A stretch of DNA of 64,000 nt from Vibrio coralliilyticus (GTDB taxonomy: Bacteria; Pseudomonadota; Gammaproteobacteria; Enterobacterales; Vibrionaceae): positions 2,914,001 to 2,978,000 of the forward strand of contig NZ_CP024627.1 of NCBI RefSeq assembly GCF_024449095.1, read 5' to 3'. This document shows, in pieces, positions 59,421-64,000 of the stretch. Below the pieces are notes generated by a model, which was not told where the DNA came from, did not search any database, and saw only the letters and a program-made list of their open reading frames with translations. The number at the start of each line of letters is the position of its first letter. The stretch's first letter is position 1. The position numbers and the translations under genes are program-made.

Positions 59421-59990
59421 CTACTTACTACGTCCAAACCCACCATCAGACAAACGGAAGAACATCACCGACTTAGCGCTTTTCTCAAGTTGAAGAATGT
59501 CTAAGCTACCGTCATCCGCCAATTTAAAGCGCACCAGTTGACCCGCTTTAATATAGCTCAGTGGCTTATCACTGCCTTCAACACGAACTAAAGCATTTAA
59601 ATCCGCCATCGCTAAGTCATTATTGCGAAACACTTGAGCTAGCGTATCACCTTTCTTAACCGTATATTCTTGCCAAACCTCAGACTTTAAGCTGTCCTGC
59701 TGCTTAGAAGACTGCTCACTCAAGCCTGTGGTATTGATATTCACTTGAACACGCTGTTTTGATGACGGCTCTGATTGTGGCTGATCAATTGTCGGCTCAG
59801 GAGTAGGAAGTATAAGCAAGAGGAAAACGACAGGGACCAGAATCATAAGCGCACGCTGGTGTAGTTTAGGCAAACGAGACCAAGCCTGCTTGGCTTGCTC
59901 AACCATACCTTTCCAATCCACCTGTGAGAATTTTTGCTGGATTATCTCAGCATAATCTACCTGTTTGGCTTTCTTCTTTCTGCGATTCAC
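59421..59990 (-). CDS. ytfB: OapA-domain cell-envelope protein (YtfB-like)
   Basis: A membrane protein of about 189 residues. It has a basic cytoplasmic N-terminus (RRKKKAK), one membrane helix (about 50-66, LMILVPVVFLLLILP), a proline-serine-glutamine-rich periplasmic linker and an OapA/LysM-like domain (YTVKKGDTLAQVFRNNDL) that in YtfB binds peptidoglycan. The frame continues to a GTG at 60041; I chose the GTG at 59990, which has GGGAG ten bases before it. E. coli ytfB also stands divergent to fklB. Start uncertain, identity good. Confidence 0.82.
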   Translation of the reverse strand: MNRRKKKAKQVDYAEIIQQKFSQVDWKGMVEQAKQAWSRLPKLHQRALMILVPVVFLLLILPTPEPTIDQPQSEPSSKQRVQVNINTTGLSEQSSKQQDSLKSEVWQEYTVKKGDTLAQVFRNNDLAMADLNALVRVEGSDKPLSYIKAGQLVRFKLADDGSLDILQLEKSAKSVMFFRLSDGGFGRSK

Positions 59991-60224
59991 TGTACTAGGT
60001 CTCCCAAGATCTATGACTACAAGTATAAAAACGAAGCGCACTCTAGTATAGGAATTTTCAATGAGTTAGGTAATACGTAGGTTAAATTTGCCAATATCAA
60101 CCGAAAAGTAAGAGGTAAATCCCACATTGCAACACTTGTCGTTGCTTCAAAGCGAGCCCATTTCATCCCAGCACTAATGCTGGTATCCTGTGCCACCTCA
60201 ATACATCAAAAATAGAGAGACATC

Positions 60225-60845
60225 ATGTCTGAAGTTAAATTTGAAACTGTAGAACAGAAAGCAAGCTATGGCATTGGTCTACAGATGGGCCAACAACTGG
60301 CAGGTTCTGGTTTAGAAGGTCTTAATGTTGACGCTATCGCGGCAGGTATCGCAACGGCTCTAGTAGGCGACATGCCTGCAATTGAAATCGACGAGATCAA
60401 CGCAGCACTTCAAGATCTGCATCAACGTGCTGAATCTGCTCGTCAAGAAGCAGCAAAAGCAGCAGCAGCTGATGGTGAAACCTTCCTAAAAGACAACGCT
60501 CTACGCCCAGAAGTAACGGTTCTAGAGTCAGGTCTACAGTATGAAATCCTTACAGAAGGTACTGGTGAAATCCCAACTTCAGACAAGCAAGTTCGTGTTC
60601 ACTACCACGGTGAGCTAACAGACGGCACTGTATTCGACAGCTCTGTGTCTCGTGGTCAACCGGCTGAGTTCCCAGTAACTGGCGTGATCAAAGGTTGGGT
60701 TGAAGCCCTGCAGCTAATGCCTGTTGGTTCTAAGTGGAAACTATACATCCCGCAAGACCTCGCATACGGAGAGCGTGGCGCTGGCGCAGCTATCCCTCCA
60801 TTTGCTGCACTAGTATTCGAAGTAGAACTATTAGACATTCTGTAA
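60225..60845 (+). CDS. fklB: FKBP-type peptidyl-prolyl isomerase FklB
   Basis: Peptidyl-prolyl isomerase (FKBP22) of 206 residues, equal to the E. coli protein. An N-terminal dimerisation helix region (about 1-85) is followed by the FKBP domain with [38 protein letters not shown] and [14 protein letters not shown]. No signal peptide is visible. Divergent from the ytfB-like gene and 35 bases from the terminator of its own unit. Confidence 0.95.
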   Translation: MSEVKFETVEQKASYGIGLQMGQQLAGSGLEGLNVDAIAAGIATALVGDMPAIEIDEINAALQDLHQRAESARQEAAKAAAADGETFLKDNALRPEVTVLESGLQYEILTEGTGEIPTSDKQVRVHYHGELTDGTVFDSSVSRGQPAEFPVTGVIKGWVEALQLMPVGSKWKLYIPQDLAYGERGAGAAIPPFAALVFEVELLDIL

Positions 60846-60871
60846 TTCAAAACGAATTCAGTATTCTTAAT

Positions 60872-60898
60872 AAAGCGACGCATTGCGTCGCTTTTTTT
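60872..60898 (+). terminator. Terminator of fklB
   Basis: AAAGCGACGC - ATT - GCGTCGCTTTTTTT hairpin, 27 bases after the fklB stop codon. Confidence 0.9.
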
Positions 60899-60941
60899 GT
60901 CTACACTGGTAGTGTTTTGCTTTATCCCTCAAGGAATCACT

Positions 60942-61421
60942 ATGAACAAAGCCTTAGTACTACTTCCAATTATCCTTTCAACAAGTTTCTCCAGTTACGC
61001 ATTTCTCAATCTCGGAAAAGAAAACATCGACTCAAACGCGTTAACTGGCCTACTGAGCGAAAAAATGTCAGGCACTCAAAGTCAATCACCATTGACTGAC
61101 GCATTGGCAAGCAACCTATCAATCAGCGCAGAGCAAGCCGCAACAGGCTCGGCAGCGCTGCTATCTTTGGCTCAGAATCAACTGCCCGCGAATCAAAGCG
61201 CTGAACTAACAGAATCTATACCAGGTCTATCGAGCTTGTCTTCGCTGGGCGGGATAACAGACCAAGTCCAATCAATAAGTGCAGTGAACGATATTTTTGC
61301 GAAAATAGGGCTAGAGTCATCAATGATCAGCCAGTTCACGCCAATCATACTCGAGTACTTATCGGGACAAGGAGCCAGCTCTGGGTTAATGGCGTCTCTA
61401 GAAGAGCTGTGGAAAGAATAA
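60942..61421 (+). CDS. DUF2780 secreted or periplasmic protein
   Basis: A 159-residue protein with a signal peptide (MNKALVLLPIILSTSFSSYA, cleavage near residue 20). The mature part is rich in Ser, Leu, Gln and Ala, with helices that alternate in a regular way (LTDALASNLSISAEQAATGSAALLSLAQNQL in pieces); this pattern is typical of DUF2780 proteins (VcgC/VcgE in vibrios). Function unknown. The start at 60942 is set by AAGGA eight bases upstream; the open frame extends further but overlaps the terminator. Confidence 0.8.
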   Translation: MNKALVLLPIILSTSFSSYAFLNLGKENIDSNALTGLLSEKMSGTQSQSPLTDALASNLSISAEQAATGSAALLSLAQNQLPANQSAELTESIPGLSSLSSLGGITDQVQSISAVNDIFAKIGLESSMISQFTPIILEYLSGQGASSGLMASLEELWKE

Positions 61422-61446
61422 TAAGAGTCAAATAATCAGCAGATAC

Positions 61447-61474
61447 AAAAAAGCCGAGCTAATGCTCGGCTTTT
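61447..61474. terminator. Bidirectional terminator between DUF2780 gene and rplQ
   Basis: AAAAGCCGAGC - TAAT - GCTCGGCTTTT between convergent genes; it ends the alpha operon on the minus strand and the DUF2780 unit on the plus strand. Confidence 0.88.
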
Positions 61475-61492
61475 CCGTTCGTACGAACCTGA

Positions 61493-61873
61493 TTACTCAG
61501 CAGCTTCTTCAGCAGCTGGGCGATCTACAAGCTCAATGTAAGCCATTGGAGCTTTATCACCAGCACGGAAACCAGCTTTTAGGATACGAGTGTAACCGCC
61601 CTGACGAGCAGCAAAACGTGGACCTAGTTCGTTAAATAGTTTTGCAACTACTTCGTTGTCACGAGTACGTGCAAACGCTAGACGACGGTTAGCAACACTG
61701 TCAGTCTTAGCTAGTGTAATCAAAGGCTCAACTACGCGACGTAGCTCTTTTGCTTTTGGCAATGTAGTCTTGATAACTTCATGACGTACTAGAGAGCTAG
61801 CCATATTGCTGAACATCGCTTTGCGATGTGAGCTGTTGCGGTTGAGTTGACGACCACTCTTACGATGGCGCAT
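61493..61873 (-). CDS. rplQ: 50S ribosomal protein L17
   Basis: Ribosomal protein of 126 residues at the large-subunit tunnel exit region. The start [17 protein letters not shown] is the family signature; the Ala/Glu-rich C-terminus (PAAEEAAE) is a common ending in gammaproteobacteria. Last gene of the alpha operon, 26 bases after rpoA. Confidence 0.98.
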
Positions 61874-61899
61874 GACCTAATCCTTCTAACTAGTATCGA

Positions 61900-62892
61900 T
61901 TAATCTTCAGCGATAGACGCTGGTGGCCAGTTCTCTAAGCGCATACCCAGAGACAGACCACGTGATGCAAGTACGTCTTTAATCTCAGTAAGAGATTTTT
62001 TACCAAGGTTAGGCGTTTTAAGTAGCTCAACCTCAGTACGCTGTACAAGATCACCGATGTAGTGAATCGCTTCTGCTTTCAGACAGTTAGCAGAGCGAAC
62101 TGTTAGTTCAAGATCGTCTACAGGACGCAGTAGGATCGGATCGAATTCTGGCTTCTCTTCCTTCTCCTCAGGTACACGTACATCGCGAAGATCTACGAAC
62201 GCATCCAATTGCTCAGCTAGAATAGTAGCTGCGCGACGGATTGCTTCCTCAGGGTCTAGGGTACCGTTCGTTTCCATGTCGATAACAAGCTTGTCTAGGT
62301 CTGTACGCTGCTCTACACGAGCCGCTTCTACAGAATAAGCAATTTTGTCTACTGGGCTGTACGTAGCGTCAACCAGTAGGCGACCAATTGGACGCTCATC
62401 TTCTTCAGTATGGATACGAGCGGAAGCTGGAACATAACCACGACCACGTTCAACTTTGATACGCATTGCGATCTCAGCATTGTCATCAGTAAGGTGACAA
62501 ATAACGTGTTCAGGGTTAGCGATCTCTACATCACCATCATGGGTGATGTCACCTGCAACCACAGGGCCCGAGCCTGATTTGTTCAAAGTAATGAACACTT
62601 CATCTTTGCCTTCGGCAACACGTACAGCCAAACCTTTAAGGTTTAGTAGGATTTCAAGGATATCTTCTTGAACGCCTTCTTTTGTACTGTACTCATGAAG
62701 TACGCCCTCAATTTCTACTTCTGTTACAGCACAACCTGGCATAGAAGATAGAAGAATACGGCGAAGTGCATTACCAAGAGTATGGCCAAAACCACGCTCT
62801 AATGGCTCAAGAGTTACTTTTGCGTGAGTCGTGCTAACCTGTTCGATGTCAACAAGACGTGGCTTAAGAAATTCTGTTACAGAACCCTGCAT
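61900..62892 (-). CDS. rpoA: RNA polymerase alpha subunit
   Basis: The 330-residue subunit has the N-terminal dimerisation domain ([20 protein letters not shown], about 25-44) and, after a flexible linker (about 235-250), the C-terminal domain that contacts UP elements and activators ([18 protein letters not shown] and [14 protein letters not shown]). Length and sequence match the E. coli subunit of 329 residues. It lies 24 bases after rpsD. Confidence 0.99.
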   Translation of the reverse strand: MQGSVTEFLKPRLVDIEQVSTTHAKVTLEPLERGFGHTLGNALRRILLSSMPGCAVTEVEIEGVLHEYSTKEGVQEDILEILLNLKGLAVRVAEGKDEVFITLNKSGSGPVVAGDITHDGDVEIANPEHVICHLTDDNAEIAMRIKVERGRGYVPASARIHTEEDERPIGRLLVDATYSPVDKIAYSVEAARVEQRTDLDKLVIDMETNGTLDPEEAIRRAATILAEQLDAFVDLRDVRVPEEKEEKPEFDPILLRPVDDLELTVRSANCLKAEAIHYIGDLVQRTEVELLKTPNLGKKSLTEIKDVLASRGLSLGMRLENWPPASIAED

Positions 62893-62916
62893 TGTGTCCT
62901 CTCTTTAGTTTAAACC

Positions 62917-63537
62917 TTACTTAGAGTAAAGCTCGACGATCAATTGTTCGTTGATGTCAGCAGATAGATCTGAACGCTCAGGCAAACGCTTGAACGTACC
63001 TTCCATCTTACCACCATCTACTTCAATCCAAGTTGGTTTTTCACGTTGTTCTGCAACTTCTAGAGCCGCTTTGATACGAGACTGCTGTTTAGCTTTCTCG
63101 CGAATTGAAACAACGTCGTTAGCCGCAACTTTGAAAGAAGGAACGTTTACAACTTTACCGTTAACTAGGATAGCTTTGTGGCTAACTAGCTGACGTGCTT
63201 CTGCGCGAGTTGCACCAAAGCCCATGCGGTAAACTACGTTATCAAGACGACCTTCAAGAAGCTGAAGTAGGTTTTCACCAGTGTTGCCTTTAAGGCGAGC
63301 TGCTTCTTTGTAGTAGTTACGGAATTGTTTTTCTAGAACGCCGTACATACGACGAACTTTTTGCTTCTCACGAAGCTGAACGCCATACTCAGATAGACGA
63401 CCGCGACGAGCGCCGTGTACACCTGGTGCGTTATCAATTTTACACTTGGTATCGATCGCGCGAACACCAGACTTAAGAAATAAGTCAGTGCCTTCACGAC
63501 GGCTAAGCTTCAGCTTAGGACCCAAATATCTTGCCAT
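62917..63537 (-). CDS. rpsD: 30S ribosomal protein S4
   Basis: A 206-residue assembly protein of the small subunit, which in E. coli also represses translation of the alpha operon by binding its leader. Features are [20 protein letters not shown] at the N-terminus and the S4 RNA-binding domain [20 protein letters not shown] (about 92-112). Confidence 0.99.
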   Translation of the reverse strand: MARYLGPKLKLSRREGTDLFLKSGVRAIDTKCKIDNAPGVHGARRGRLSEYGVQLREKQKVRRMYGVLEKQFRNYYKEAARLKGNTGENLLQLLEGRLDNVVYRMGFGATRAEARQLVSHKAILVNGKVVNVPSFKVAANDVVSIREKAKQQSRIKAALEVAEQREKPTWIEVDGGKMEGTFKRLPERSDLSADINEQLIVELYSK

Positions 63538-63564
63538 GATCTTTCTCCAGTAATCTAAAAAACG

Positions 63565-63960
<396 letters not shown>

Positions 63961-63972
63961 CTACCTTCCCGA

Positions 63973-64000
63973 TTATTTTTTGATCGGCTTACGCGGACCC
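63973..64000 (-). CDS. rpsM: 30S ribosomal protein S13, only the last codons
   Basis: On the minus strand the window edge encodes GPRKPIKK followed by TAA at 63973-63975. This is the conserved basic C-terminal tail of S13, in the correct place before rpsK. The rest of the gene lies outside the window. Confidence 0.93.

Overview
The window is a stretch of chromosome from a gammaproteobacterium, almost certainly a Vibrio or close relative. Reasons: two tandem rRNA operons, one with a tRNA-Glu/Lys/Val spacer and one with tRNA-Ile/Ala; a DarP-pmbA junction; the mla/kds/lpt/rpoN cluster in gammaproteobacterial order; the dusA-pspG-zur neighbourhood; and protein sequences of Vibrionaceae type. The species cannot be named from this alone. 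The DNA is mostly core genome, with no prophage, integron, CRISPR array or intact IS.

Layout. 1-4.3 kb: 3' part of lysC (aspartokinase III), pmbA, darP (yjgA), plsC. 4.3-8.9 kb, minus strand: mlaFEDCB, ibaG and murA, i.e. outer-membrane lipid asymmetry plus the first step of peptidoglycan synthesis. 9.1-16.8 kb, plus strand: yrbG, kdsD, kdsC, lptC, lptA, lptB, rpoN, hpf, ptsN, rapZ, npr, i.e. Kdo supply, LPS transport, sigma-54 and the nitrogen PTS. 16.9-23.5 kb: mgtE, metH (minus) and a CPA1-type cation/proton antiporter, with a MetJ operator in front of metH. 23.5-35.6 kb, minus strand: two complete rRNA operons in tandem. 35.6-40.0 kb: cysJIH. 40.1-42.7 kb: a small unknown protein, an outer-membrane beta-barrel protein, pspG behind a sigma-54 promoter, and dusA. 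42.7-43.65 kb: about 1 kb without a protein gene that carries two similar small-RNA candidates in tandem. 43.65-49.4 kb: an HD-GYP response regulator, a large hybrid histidine kinase, zur and a CheX-like gene. 49.5-55.1 kb, minus strand: cobA-cysD-cysN-SLC13 permease-cysC. 55.4-61.4 kb: cpdB, a CRP-like regulator, elaA, an EamA exporter, ytfB/oapA-like, fklB and a DUF2780 gene. 61.5-64 kb, minus strand: the alpha operon rpsM(partial)-rpsK-rpsD-rpoA-rplQ.

How the genes work together. The envelope block joins phospholipid trafficking (Mla), LPS building and transport (Kds, Lpt), murein synthesis (MurA) and acyl-lipid synthesis (PlsC). Sulfur assimilation is nearly complete in two blocks: uptake (SLC13 candidate), ATP sulfurylase (CysDN), APS kinase (CysC), PAPS reductase (CysH), sulfite reductase (CysIJ) and the siroheme-pathway methyltransferase (CobA). 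RpoN is encoded in the window and a good sigma-54 promoter is present before pspG.

Points that most deserve a second look: the tandem small-RNA candidates beside dusA; paired helix differences between the two rRNA operons; a hairpin-rich insertion in one 23S-5S spacer; the MetJ and sigma-54 sites; a partial Zur-box-like site before zur; and a nine-G run inside cysI. All functions are inferred by reading; no database search was run.
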